Shown here: positions 11,711 through 19,739 of the stretch, piece after piece
How positions within the stretch are numbered: the stretch's first letter is position 1
Layout of the letters: the number at the start of each line of letters is the position of its first letter
Assembly (NCBI GenBank): GCA_026713865.1
Contig: JAPONQ010000042.1
Span: forward strand, 1 to 64,000
Origin: Chloroflexota bacterium
GTDB taxonomy: Bacteria; Chloroflexota; Dehalococcoidia; UBA2979
Length of the DNA stretch: 64,000 nt
Direction of reading: 5' to 3'
Program-made: the position numbers and the translations under genes
Notes under the pieces: generated by a model
Databases searched by the model: none
The model's input: the letters and a program-made list of their open reading frames with translations, nothing else
What the model was told of the DNA's origin: nothing

Positions 11711-12961
11711 CTAGGTGCGGACCCTCACCCGGAGTTCTCCCGAGAGGAGATGAGGGAGCAACGCATCGCGGAGCGCGCCGAGGGAGCGCGAGTCTTCTGA
11801 CATCGTGACGCGCAAGGCTAGCAGCGGATCCGTCTGCGCACGGAAGTACTCGTGAAGTGCGGCAGGGGGGGCGACGAGTCGAAACTCGTCGATGTCTCTC
11901 TTCAAAAGGTGGATAACAGTAGTGGCGGACTTGGTGAGTTCTTGCTCCCGCAGCAAGTCTTCCAAGCCGTACAACAAGAATGCTCGGGAGACTGGCGGTC
12001 GCTCTACGAATTCACAAACTCGCTGGTTCATGTACGCCGGTGTCCCCCGCCACAGGTAGGCTCGGAACTCCCCATCCATGCCGACCAGAATGCGACCCGG
12101 CTGTACGATGCGAGCCCCGGGCAGGATTTCGTCGGTAAACACTCGCGGGGCTCCCGAACGAAGATCGCGGATGCGAATCAGAGGCAGTCCCTGTCGATCT
12201 TCGTTAAAGAGCTTCGACGAGAATGGCGCACCATGAATGACTTCTGCGACTGCGTATACGTCCTCCACCCCCCACCCCGCCGGAATCTCTCCCAGCTCCG
12301 ATTCCTCGAACGACGCCGGGAACAGCGCGTCGAGGTCGGGCGGCAGGCCTGAGGGCCGGCCTTCGGTCTTCGCGCGGACCGGGTTGAAGTCCACGAACCA
12401 TGCCCGGAACAGAGCCCGCGCCATCTCATCGAGCGTCTCGCTCATGCGCCGGTTCAACTCGATCTTGTCATCGAGCGCTCCGAGCACTCTCGCGATGCCG
12501 GCGCGGGCCGACTGCTTGCGGGGCCACGCCAGAGTCAACGACTCGATGTCCCGCCTCGTGGCGTTCCCAAAGACCGAGCCGCTAGTCTCCAGCGACACCC
12601 AAGAGGGCTCCAACTCTCTAAGGACATATTCGAGGAATCGACCGTCAGCTGGCGCGCGAGCCCTCACGATTGCGATGCCCCGGCCAGTTGCACATTCCCT
12701 ATCGGCAACGTTCACGCGCCCGATCGGAGCTCGCACGCTCAGCAGGATGTCACCTGGAAACGCGGTTCGCTTGGGCGCCGAACAAAACACTCTTGCGGTG
12801 GGGTGGCGATAGTTGAAGTCCCGCACCCCTTGGAAGAAGGGCAACCCCTCGCCAGCGACGTTGAAAGTGGCACTGGGCGGTGACTGCCCCATGGTGACTT
12901 CCGCAATCTCGCCGAGCGCGGCCGTGTCCCAGCCATCAGCGGGCGCTCTTGTCTTGTTCAC
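11711..12961 (-). CDS. hsdS: Type I restriction specificity subunit S
   Basis: A 416-residue DNA-recognition subunit with two target-recognition domains. TRD1 opens with [20 protein letters not shown] and ends in the conserved helix [23 protein letters not shown]2 opens with [20 protein letters not shown] and ends in [32 protein letters not shown] and [12 protein letters not shown] are the matching beta-segments of the two halves. The start overlaps the hsdM stop by 4 bp (ATGA), so the two are translationally coupled. It is less GC-rich than hsdM and hsdR, as is usual for exchangeable specificity genes. The recognised sequence cannot be predicted. Confidence 0.93.
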   Translation of the reverse strand: MNKTRAPADGWDTAALGEIAEVTMGQSPPSATFNVAGEGLPFFQGVRDFNYRHPTARVFCSAPKRTAFPGDILLSVRAPIGRVNVADRECATGRGIAIVRARAPADGRFLEYVLRELEPSWVSLETSGSVFGNATRRDIESLTLAWPRKQSARAGIARVLGALDDKIELNRRMSETLDEMARALFRAWFVDFNPVRAKTEGRPSGLPPDLDALFPASFEESELGEIPAGWGVEDVYAVAEVIHGAPFSSKLFNEDRQGLPLIRIRDLRSGAPRVFTDEILPGARIVQPGRILVGMDGEFRAYLWRGTPAYMNQRVCEFVERPPVSRAFLLYGLEDLLREQELTKSATTVIHLLKRDIDEFRLVAPPAALHEYFRAQTDPLLALRVTMSEDSRSLGALRDALLPHLLSGELRVRVRT

Positions 12962-14574
12962 CGGAGCGCTGTGTCTCCATCTCCGTACCCAAGCGCCTCG
13001 AGGTTCGCCTCGATCGCCGCGTCCAGCCGCTCCGCCTCGGCGCGCTGCTCACGCCACTGCGCAGCGAGGCGCGCCATCTTCTCCTCGAACGGCTCGCCGT
13101 CGTCCTCCCTCGGCGCGGCGCCGACGTAGCGGCCGGGCGTGAGCACGTGCCCGTGCCGCCGCACCTCCTCGAGGTTGGCCGACTTGCAGAAGCCCGGTAC
13201 CTCGGCGTACTCGCCGGCGCTCTCCTCGCCACGCCAGGCGTGGTAGGTCCCGGCGATGCGCGCGATGTCCTCGGCGGTGAGCTCTCGGTGCGTGCGATCG
13301 GTCATGCGCCCCATCGCGCGTGCGTCGATGAAGAGGGTCTCGCCTTCGCGGCTCCGGTAGTCGCCGTCGCGGCCCTTCGAGAGGAACCAGAGGCAGGCGG
13401 GGATCTGAGTGGAGCGGAACAGCTGCCCCGGCAGCGCGACGATGCAGTCCACGAGGTCCGCCTCGACGAGGTTCTCCCGGATCTCGCCCTCGCCCGACTG
13501 GTTCGAGGACATCGAGCCGTTGGCCAGCACGAACCCCGCCGAGCCTCGGGGGGCTAGGTGGTGCAGGAAGTGCTGCACCCAGGCGAAGTTGGCGTTGCCG
13601 GCAGGCGGAACGCCATGGACCCAGCGCTGGTCTTCGCGCAGCCGTTCCCCGCCCCAGTCGGAGACGTTGAACGGCGGGTTGGCGAGGATGTAGTCGGCGC
13701 GGAGGTCGGGATGGCGGTCGTTGTGGAAGCTGTCCCCGTGCTCGATCTGGCCCTCGATGCCGCGAATAGCCAGGTTCATCCGCGCCATCCTCCAGGTGGT
13801 GTAGTTCGACTCCTGCCCGTAGATGGAGATGTCCCCGGTGGCCCTGCCGCCGTTGCCGTTGCCGGTGGCGTGGGCGCGGATGAACTCGACCGACTGCACG
13901 AACATGCCGGAGGAGCCGCAGCAGGGGTCGTAGACCCGGCCCCGGTAGGGCTCGAGCATCTCCACCAGGAGCCGCACCACCGATCGCGGCGTGTAGAACT
14001 CGCCGCCCTTACGGCCCTCCGCGAGCGCGAACTGCCCGAGGAAGTACTCGTAGATGCCGCCCAGTACGTCGGTGGCCTCCGCCTCGGCGCCCCCGACCTG
14101 GATGTTGCTCACGAGGTCGACGACCTGTCCGAGGCGGGTCTGGTCGAGCGCCGGCCGCGCGTAGTCCTTCGGCAGCACGCCGTCGAGCGCGGGATTGTCG
14201 CGCTCGACGGCAGTCATCGCCTGGTCCACCAGCTGCCCGATCGTGGGCTGACGGGCCTGTGCCTGGAGCGCCGGCCAGCGTGCCTCGGGCGGCACCCAGA
14301 ACATATTGTCGCCGCGGTACTCGTCGGGGTCCTCGGGGTCGGCGCCTTCGCCTCGCAGCGCCTCGATCTTCCGTCGGGCCTCCTCGAAGGCGTCGGAGAC
14401 GTACTTGAGGAAGATGAGCCCGAGGACGACGTGCTTGTACTCGGCGGCGTCCATGCTGCCGCGCAGCGCGTCTGCCATGCGCCAGAGTTCGGACCGGTAG
14501 TCGGCGCCGCCGCCGCTGCCGCTTGAGCCCGGCTCCGCGCTGGCTCCGCGCCGTCCGCGTCGGCCTGTAGTCAT
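12958..14574 (-). CDS. hsdM: Type I DNA methyltransferase subunit M
   Basis: N6-adenine methyltransferase subunit, 538 residues. The N-terminal HsdM helical domain ([20 protein letters not shown]) is followed by the SAM-binding motif I region [12 protein letters not shown] (about residues 214-225) and catalytic motif IV NPPF (299-302). The C-terminal part carries [18 protein letters not shown]. The start ATG 14574 is chosen because it overlaps the stop of the upstream small gene (ATGA). A longer frame adds only nine basic residues. It makes the methylating complex with HsdS and the full restriction complex with HsdR. Confidence 0.95.
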   Translation of the reverse strand: MTTGRRGRRGASAEPGSSGSGGGADYRSELWRMADALRGSMDAAEYKHVVLGLIFLKYVSDAFEEARRKIEALRGEGADPEDPDEYRGDNMFWVPPEARWPALQAQARQPTIGQLVDQAMTAVERDNPALDGVLPKDYARPALDQTRLGQVVDLVSNIQVGGAEAEATDVLGGIYEYFLGQFALAEGRKGGEFYTPRSVVRLLVEMLEPYRGRVYDPCCGSSGMFVQSVEFIRAHATGNGNGGRATGDISIYGQESNYTTWRMARMNLAIRGIEGQIEHGDSFHNDRHPDLRADYILANPPFNVSDWGGERLREDQRWVHGVPPAGNANFAWVQHFLHHLAPRGSAGFVLANGSMSSNQSGEGEIRENLVEADLVDCIVALPGQLFRSTQIPACLWFLSKGRDGDYRSREGETLFIDARAMGRMTDRTHRELTAEDIARIAGTYHAWRGEESAGEYAEVPGFCKSANLEEVRRHGHVLTPGRYVGAAPREDDGEPFEEKMARLAAQWREQRAEAERLDAAIEANLEALGYGDGDTALR

Positions 14575-14807
14575 CGCACTTCGCCGCCCGCGGCGCGCCA
14601 TCGCTCTACCTCGTCACGGGCACTCTTCCCGCCCGGGCCGAAGCCATGCTCCGCGAGAAACTCGGGAACTCCGCCGTACTCGACGGAAATCACGGCGGAC
14701 TCGGCGATCCTGTCGTGGCCGGGGAGGAAGAAGGAGCCGGTCCTCGTCCCAGCGCCGCAGCCGCACCAGCAGTCGCCGGTCGGCAGCGGGCGTTCGGACG
14801 GCTTCAT
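14571..14807 (-). CDS. Small Cys-motif protein heading the RM operon
   Basis: A 78-residue protein (ATG 14807) whose centre reads [20 protein letters not shown], followed by [18 protein letters not shown] and [14 protein letters not shown]. The three closely spaced cysteines and the GHD suggest a small metal site or structural knuckle, reminiscent of short SEC-C-like pieces. I know similar sequences only as uncharacterised proteins. Its stop overlaps the hsdM start, which implies co-translation and a possible role with the type I system, such as regulation or DNA binding. Confidence 0.6.
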   Translation of the reverse strand: MKPSERPLPTGDCWCGCGAGTRTGSFFLPGHDRIAESAVISVEYGGVPEFLAEHGFGPGGKSARDEVERWRAAGGEVR

Positions 14808-14987
14808 GTCGCGGGGCCTCCAGGCAGTGGCGCACACCCTCGTCGATGGGTGCACGAGGATAGGCCGATAGCCGCGGCGCCGTCCACGGGACGGGGGTGC
14901 CCCGACCCCTTAACCGGCGTCTCGCCGAAGGCCCCACTGATCCCGGTCGCTATCGAGAAGCGCCGCGGGACATCGCCCATCGCCCTC

Positions 14988-15029
14988 GCCGGTGCCGGTG
15001 CCGGTGCCGGTGCCGGTGCCGGTGCCGGT
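14988..15029 (+). repeat. Hexanucleotide tandem repeat (GCCGGT)7
   Basis: Seven perfect contiguous copies of GCCGGT. It lies in the non-coding interval between the RM operon start and the integrative-element operon. A slippage-prone microsatellite; no protein with a credible start uses it. Confidence 0.9.
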
Positions 15030-15116
15030 CCGGACGCTACGCGGGCCTCGCGCTGCCTGTCGTAGGTGCGAACGCGGTGCTGCCGCGGGCCTCGGCGTGC
15101 GAGTACGGGGCGGAAT

Positions 15117-15195
15117 TGCGGTCTTGGTGCGGTCCTGATGCGGTCCTCGGGTACCTGGTGCGGTCCAGGGGTCCTGATGCGGTCCTCGTGCGGTC
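15117..15195 (+). repeat. Array of six TGCGGTC sites, iteron-like
   Basis: TGCGGTC occurs at 15117, 15128, 15139, 15159, 15178 and 15189, giving spacings of 11, 11, 20, 19 and 11 bp, about one or two helical turns. The longer consensus is TGCGGTCCTS. An 18-bp unit (15132-15149) recurs perfectly at 15171-15188. Same-face direct repeats just upstream of an operon encoding a primase and a replication-relaxation protein are typical of a replication origin or a cooperative regulator site. The function is inferred. Confidence 0.7.
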
Positions 15196-15268
15196 CTGCC
15201 CCGTGGAAGACTGCTCGGCGTCGTCCCGTGGCGGCCCGGCGGCCCGGCGATGTGGAGGAAGCCGGTCT

Positions 15269-18200
15269 ATGCCTCGAGCTCCCATCATTGCTCCCGCCAG
15301 CCCGGGCCCCGGGCTCCGGGTGGAAGCCGGCGGCGCCCGGGTCGGGCTCGCCGCAGCCGTTCCGACCGAGCTCGCCCGAGACGAGCCGGCAGCGCCGCCC
15401 CGGCGCCGGGCGTGGCCGGAGTCGCGGCCGGCGGGCGGTGAGCCCGACGGCACTGTCCTGACTGCGACTGCCGGGGTGCGTCCCGGGCTCGATCTCTCCG
15501 GCGTCGCGATCCCGTTCTCGCTCCGTGAGCTGACGCCCGCCGCCGCCAGCGTGCGGGTCGCGGCGGGCCGGAAGCGCGCGATGCTCCGCACCGGTGCCGG
15601 GGGCACGGTCCCGGCGCCGCGTCGCCTGATCCACGCGGGCGTGGGCGTAGCGCTCCTCCTCGTGAGCTGGCTCGGGATCCCCGCGACCGCGGTCGCAGGG
15701 ACTCCGTCGCCGATCCCGGCAGCGGCCGGCCCGGAGGTGCGGGAGGGATTGCCGTTGTCCGGGCGCGTCCTGCCGTCGCACGACCCGGGCAAGCAGGTGA
15801 GGGCCGGAACCGCGGCGGGCGGGGCGCGATGGGGCCTACCCGCGGCGTGGTCGCCTTCCCCGGGCCCCGCCGGCCTGGCTGCTGCCGGCCTGTTCGCCGC
15901 CGGCGGCGCGGCCCTGCTCGGCCGGCGGCTCTGTCGTTCGCTTCCCCTCCCTCTGCGCCGGACCCGCGACCGCCAGCCGGGCGACGCAGGGCCCGTCGCG
16001 CTCGCGACCGGCGCCTTGGCCGCGGCGCTCGCCGAGCGGGGTTTCGGGGACTCGGCCCCGCTCCTCGTGCGCGAGGGCGTCCGCCGGCTCGACGTCACGG
16101 TCTCGTGTCCCCCCGGCGATGCGGAGGCGCTCGCCGCCCGAGGCCCCGCCCTGGGGCGTCGCCTCGGCTGCGACGTGAAGGCCGCGGTATCCGGGCCGGT
16201 GCGCGTGGGCATGACTCTCTCGTGGCGCGGCCGGGCGGTGCCGGCAACCGCGAACTGGGCGATCGCGCCCCCGTCACTCGTCGTCCCGGTCGGGGCGAGC
16301 GGAGGCGGCATTGTCTATCTCAACCTGCCCGGGGCGGGCACGGTGCGGGTCGAGGTCGGCGGCCGGGAGCGGCGGCGGCTGCTCCGCGCGTGGATCGCGA
16401 CGCTCTCGGAGGGGTACTCGGCGGAGGCGCTCACCCTCCACCTGGACGGTGAGTCCACCCGGCTGCTCGGGGCGGATCCGCGCGCCCCGCACGTGGCGCG
16501 TCTCCTCGGGGAGCTCGACTCGATCGTGCGCCGCCGGGCCCGCGGTGCGGACCGGCGCCACGCCGTCGTCGCGATCGTCGACCTGGCCGGGGACACGCGT
16601 GCGCCCCCGGTGGCGGCGATGCGGGACGGGCCTGCACGCGGCGTCTACGTGATCTGCTGCCTGGAGCCGGGCGATGACGTGGCCGGGCTGCCGGAGCCGG
16701 GCGCCTCGATCGGTCTCGGCGCAGCCGCTGCCGAGGGCGGCGGGGAGGGGTCCGCGCTGGTCCTCTGCACGCCGGGCGACCGGCCGCTCCCGCTCGAGCC
16801 GGTGATCGTGCGGGGGGAGGTCTCCCCCGGCGGGGCGGATCTCGCCCGCCGGGAGGTGCCTCCGGGATCCTCGCCGGTGCCCCGGCCGCCGGCTCTCCGC
16901 GCCGGCCCACCTACTGCCGGCGGCGCCCCGCCGCTCTCCCCGGCGGCCCCGGCCGCGGGCTCCGACGGGGGCTCCGACGGGGGCTGCGAATCGTGCGGCG
17001 ACTCCCCGGCGCTGGCCCGCTCGCCCGTCGAGCGCGCCCCCCGGCACGCATCGGGCGCCGGGCGCGGTGCCCACGCCGGCGACGACGAGGCGGCGGAGGG
17101 TGGGCCGGCGGCGTCCGTGCCCGCGGCGGGAGTGGCGGGCGGGTCCGGTCGCCAACCGGGGGCCGCTACGACGCGCTCCGGGGAGACACCCGCGGTCCCG
17201 TCCGCAGAACCCCTCGCCGGGGACGCGGCCGACCCCGCGTCCGAAGCGAGCGCATCCCCACCGCCGCCGGCGGGAGCGCCCCCGCCGGCGGCGGTGGAGG
17301 GTGGCCGGTCGGCTGGCGGTCCGCTCCAGGGCTCGCTCCTGGCGTCCGCCGGGCCGGCATTGGCGCAGGAAGACGCGTCCCCCGCGGCGCCGCTCTTCAC
17401 GGTGCGGTGCCTGGGCCGCTTCGAGGTCGAGCTCGGCGGGGCCCCGATCGGGAGCTGGCCCCGCCAGAAGTCTCGCGAGCTGCTCGCCCTGCTGGCGGCG
17501 CAGGGCGGCTCCCCTGTCTCGCGCGAGTCCGTGGTCGAGGCGCTATGGCCGGAGGAGCCGTGGGACGATGCCCGGCGGCACGTGGCCGCGAACGTGGTGA
17601 GCAGCCTGCGCCGCATCGTGCGCGCGGCGGCCTCCGACCGTGGGCTCGCCGTCGTGATCACGGAGCGGCAGAGCTACCGCCTGCAGCCGGGGCTCTTCCG
17701 CGTCGACCTCGACCTCTTCGGGCAGGCGCTCCGCCGCGCGCCGGCCCTCCCCGACCCCGAGGCGCTCCTCGAGTACGAAGGCGCCGCACGCCTCTACGGC
17801 GGGGACTTCCTGGAGGGGGAGTTCTTCCCGTGGCTCGAGGTCTACCGCGCCGACTGCCGCCGCCGTCTGATCGAGGGGGTGCATCGCGGGGCGGCGATCG
17901 CCGATCGCCTGGGCGAGGGAGAGCGCGCGGCCGCTCTCTACGGGGTGGTCCTGGAGCACGAACCCATCGACGAGAGGGCCGCGCGCGGGCTGATGCGCCT
18001 GCTCGCGGCCGCCGGCGACGTCAACGCCGCGCGCCGGGTCCACCGGCGGCTCACGGAGGCGCTGCGGGAGGATCTCGACGACCCCGCAGCGGAGCCCTCG
18101 CCGGAGACGGCGGCCGTGCTCACCCGCGCCGTGGCCGGAGAGCAGGCCCGGATCGACGCCGGCGCGGGCGAACGCCGCCGCCTCCCGGGCATGAAGGCCG

Positions 18201-18298
18201 GTCCCGTCCTGGAGGCCCCCGCATCTCCCGATCCGCCCCCAAGTGACCGGCGGGTACCCGTGCGGCCGGGTACGGACGGTCCTGGGACCGCCCTGTGA
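15269..18298 (+). CDS. Membrane-anchored BTAD-family regulator
   Basis: 1009 residues from ATG 15269, preceded by GGAGGA at about 10 bases. Upstream codons fall in the repeats, and ATG 15581 is an alternative. A hydrophobic segment near residues 120-145 (GVGVALLLVSWLGIPATAVAG) and a second near 201-222 (GLAAAGLFAAGGAALLG) should anchor it. A folded domain follows (about 230-480). Next is a 200-residue Pro/Gly/Ala linker, then an OmpR/SARP-like winged helix (FTVRCLGRFEVELGG, about 710-800) and a BTAD helical-repeat domain (DVDLFGQALRRA... to about 970). It resembles large actinobacterial membrane BTAD proteins. It is the first gene of the element operon and probably its regulator; target sites could be the TGCGGTC array upstream. 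Confidence 0.75.
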   Translation: MPRAPIIAPASPGPGLRVEAGGARVGLAAAVPTELARDEPAAPPRRRAWPESRPAGGEPDGTVLTATAGVRPGLDLSGVAIPFSLRELTPAAASVRVAAGRKRAMLRTGAGGTVPAPRRLIHAGVGVALLLVSWLGIPATAVAGTPSPIPAAAGPEVREGLPLSGRVLPSHDPGKQVRAGTAAGGARWGLPAAWSPSPGPAGLAAAGLFAAGGAALLGRRLCRSLPLPLRRTRDRQPGDAGPVALATGALAAALAERGFGDSAPLLVREGVRRLDVTVSCPPGDAEALAARGPALGRRLGCDVKAAVSGPVRVGMTLSWRGRAVPATANWAIAPPSLVVPVGASGGGIVYLNLPGAGTVRVEVGGRERRRLLRAWIATLSEGYSAEALTLHLDGESTRLLGADPRAPHVARLLGELDSIVRRRARGADRRHAVVAIVDLAGDTRAPPVAAMRDGPARGVYVICCLEPGDDVAGLPEPGASIGLGAAAAEGGGEGSALVLCTPGDRPLPLEPVIVRGEVSPGGADLARREVPPGSSPVPRPPALRAGPPTAGGAPPLSPAAPAAGSDGGSDGGCESCGDSPALARSPVERAPRHASGAGRGAHAGDDEAAEGGPAASVPAAGVAGGSGRQPGAATTRSGETPAVPSAEPLAGDAADPASEASASPPPPAGAPPPAAVEGGRSAGGPLQGSLLASAGPALAQEDASPAAPLFTVRCLGRFEVELGGAPIGSWPRQKSRELLALLAAQGGSPVSRESVVEALWPEEPWDDARRHVAANVVSSLRRIVRAAASDRGLAVVITERQSYRLQPGLFRVDLDLFGQALRRAPALPDPEALLEYEGAARLYGGDFLEGEFFPWLEVYRADCRRRLIEGVHRGAAIADRLGEGERAAALYGVVLEHEPIDERAARGLMRLLAAAGDVNAARRVHRRLTEALREDLDDPAAEPSPETAAVLTRAVAGEQARIDAGAGERRRLPGMKAGPVLEAPASPDPPPSDRRVPVRPGTDGPGTAL

Positions 18299-18444
18299 AC
18301 TTTTTGGGAACGCCCCCGCGCACGCTCTCCCCGGCACGCCCGCGCGCCGCGGCAAGCAGGCAGCGGAGGCGACGCAGGGAGCGGGCCGGCGGGGACGCCG
18401 CCGGGAGGGAGGGGCGCGACGACCGCCCCGGGAAAGGAGACGGG

Positions 18445-18681
18445 ATGGACCAGGTCGGAGCACTCGTCGAGCAGATGCTCGACCTCGGGGCCGCCGCCTC
18501 GATGGGGATCGCGGCCTACTTCGTGATGCGGCGTGCCTTGCTCTACGCGACGGCCGCCGGGTCGCCGCGCGAGATGGAGGCGGCGGAGCGCGCGGCCACG
18601 ATGGCCCTCGGCGGTCTCATCGTCGTCCTGCTCGCGTCGATCGCCGCGACCATCATCGTGCCGGAAGGGCCGGGACGATGA
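18445..18681 (+). CDS. Small two-TM membrane protein, pilin-subunit-like
   Basis: 78 residues from ATG 18445 with GGAGA seven bases upstream. Two hydrophobic helices (LGAAASMGIAAYFVMRRALL and TMALGGLIVVLLASIAATII) are joined by a charged hairpin. This size and layout resembles VirB2/TrbC-type pilin subunits or small DNA-transfer membrane proteins, but no motif proves it. Its stop overlaps the primase start (ATGA). Confidence 0.6.
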   Translation: MDQVGALVEQMLDLGAAASMGIAAYFVMRRALLYATAAGSPREMEAAERAATMALGGLIVVLLASIAATIIVPEGPGR

Positions 18682-19739
18682 CCCGCCTCGACGTCGAGAG
18701 CGTCAAGCGCGGCAACCCGATCGCCGCGGTAGTGCAGCACCACGGGATCGAGCTCCGGCGCTCCGGGAAGCACCTGGGCGGGCGCTGCCCCTTCCACGAG
18801 GACCGCAGCCCGAGCCTGGCCGTCTACCCGGAGACGGAGAGCTTTCACTGCTTCGGCTGCGGGGCGGGTGGGGACGTCATCGACTTCGTGCGCCGCGCCT
18901 CGGGGCTCGGCTTCCGCGAGGCGCTCGAGCGGCTCGGCGTGGGGAGCCCGTCCCCCGTCCCGACACGCTCGCCGGCGCGGCCGCCCGAGAGTAGGGAGCG
19001 GGCGCTGGCGCTCTCGCTCGACGACCGCCTGACGCTGACGGCGGCCTGCGAGCTCTACCACGAGGCGCTGCTGGAGGCGCCGGAGGCGCTGCGCTACCTG
19101 GAGGGGCGTGGCATTCCGCCCTGGCTCGTGCGCAGGCGCCGGCTGGGGCTGGCGGAGGGCCGGCGGCTCCTCCCCTATCTGAAGCGGCGCCGGCTCAGCC
19201 TGCGGCGGGCACGGGAGATCGGGCTGCTGCGGCAGGACGGCTCCGAGACGCTCGCCGGGCGCATCGTGATCCCGGACCTGCGCGGCGGCTACTGCGGCTG
19301 GATGGTCGGTCGCGCGCTCTCCGGCGCCCTCGCTCCCAAGTACCGCGGCCTGGCGCTGCCCCGGCCGCTGCTCGGATACGAACCGGGCCGGCGCCGGCTC
19401 TTCGTGACGGAGGGGCCCTTCGACTGGCTGACGCTCGTCTCCTGGGGGCTCCCCGCCTGCGCGCTGCTGGGGACGCAGCCGGGGCGCGGGGCGATGCGCG
19501 TGCTCGGGCGCGCGCGCTCGGTCGTGCTCGTCCTCGACGCCGACGAGCCGGGGCGCCGCGCAGCGGCCGAGCTCGCCGCGGCGCTCGGGTCCCGCGCCCG
19601 CGTCTTGGAACTCTCCGGCGGCGTCAAGGACGTCAGCGAGCTGGGCGCGCAACCGGATGGACGGGAGACGTTCTTCCGGCTGCTGGGCGCGGAGAGAGCG
19701 CCGCGCGCGGGGATGCAGGGAGGTGCAGATGGGGCCTAG
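18678..19739 (+). CDS. CHC2 zinc-finger / Toprim DNA primase
   Basis: A DnaG-type primase, 353 residues, that would lay down RNA primers. The N-terminal zinc ribbon has Cys37, His40, Cys58 and Cys61 (CPFHEDRSPSL, FHCFGCGAGGDVIDF). A middle helical region is followed by a Toprim fold with FVTEGPFD (Glu245) and LDADEPGRRA (287-292). It is much shorter than chromosomal DnaG (about 600 residues) because it lacks a C-terminal helicase-binding domain, as is usual for element-borne primases. ATG 18678 overlaps the preceding stop. It suggests that the element replicates its own DNA after excision or transfer. Confidence 0.9.
   Translation: MTRLDVESVKRGNPIAAVVQHHGIELRRSGKHLGGRCPFHEDRSPSLAVYPETESFHCFGCGAGGDVIDFVRRASGLGFREALERLGVGSPSPVPTRSPARPPESRERALALSLDDRLTLTAACELYHEALLEAPEALRYLEGRGIPPWLVRRRRLGLAEGRRLLPYLKRRRLSLRRAREIGLLRQDGSETLAGRIVIPDLRGGYCGWMVGRALSGALAPKYRGLALPRPLLGYEPGRRRLFVTEGPFDWLTLVSWGLPACALLGTQPGRGAMRVLGRARSVVLVLDADEPGRRAAAELAAALGSRARVLELSGGVKDVSELGAQPDGRETFFRLLGAERAPRAGMQGGADGA

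Noticed and set aside
14988-15195. CRISPR-like repeats
   Set aside because: The units are 6-18 bp with no spacer architecture and no cas genes nearby. They are a microsatellite and a phased site array.
14897-15268. N-terminal extension of the BTAD protein
   Set aside because: It would translate the hexamer repeat into a Cys-Arg run and the phased array into low-complexity sequence. ATG 15269 has a good ribosome site.
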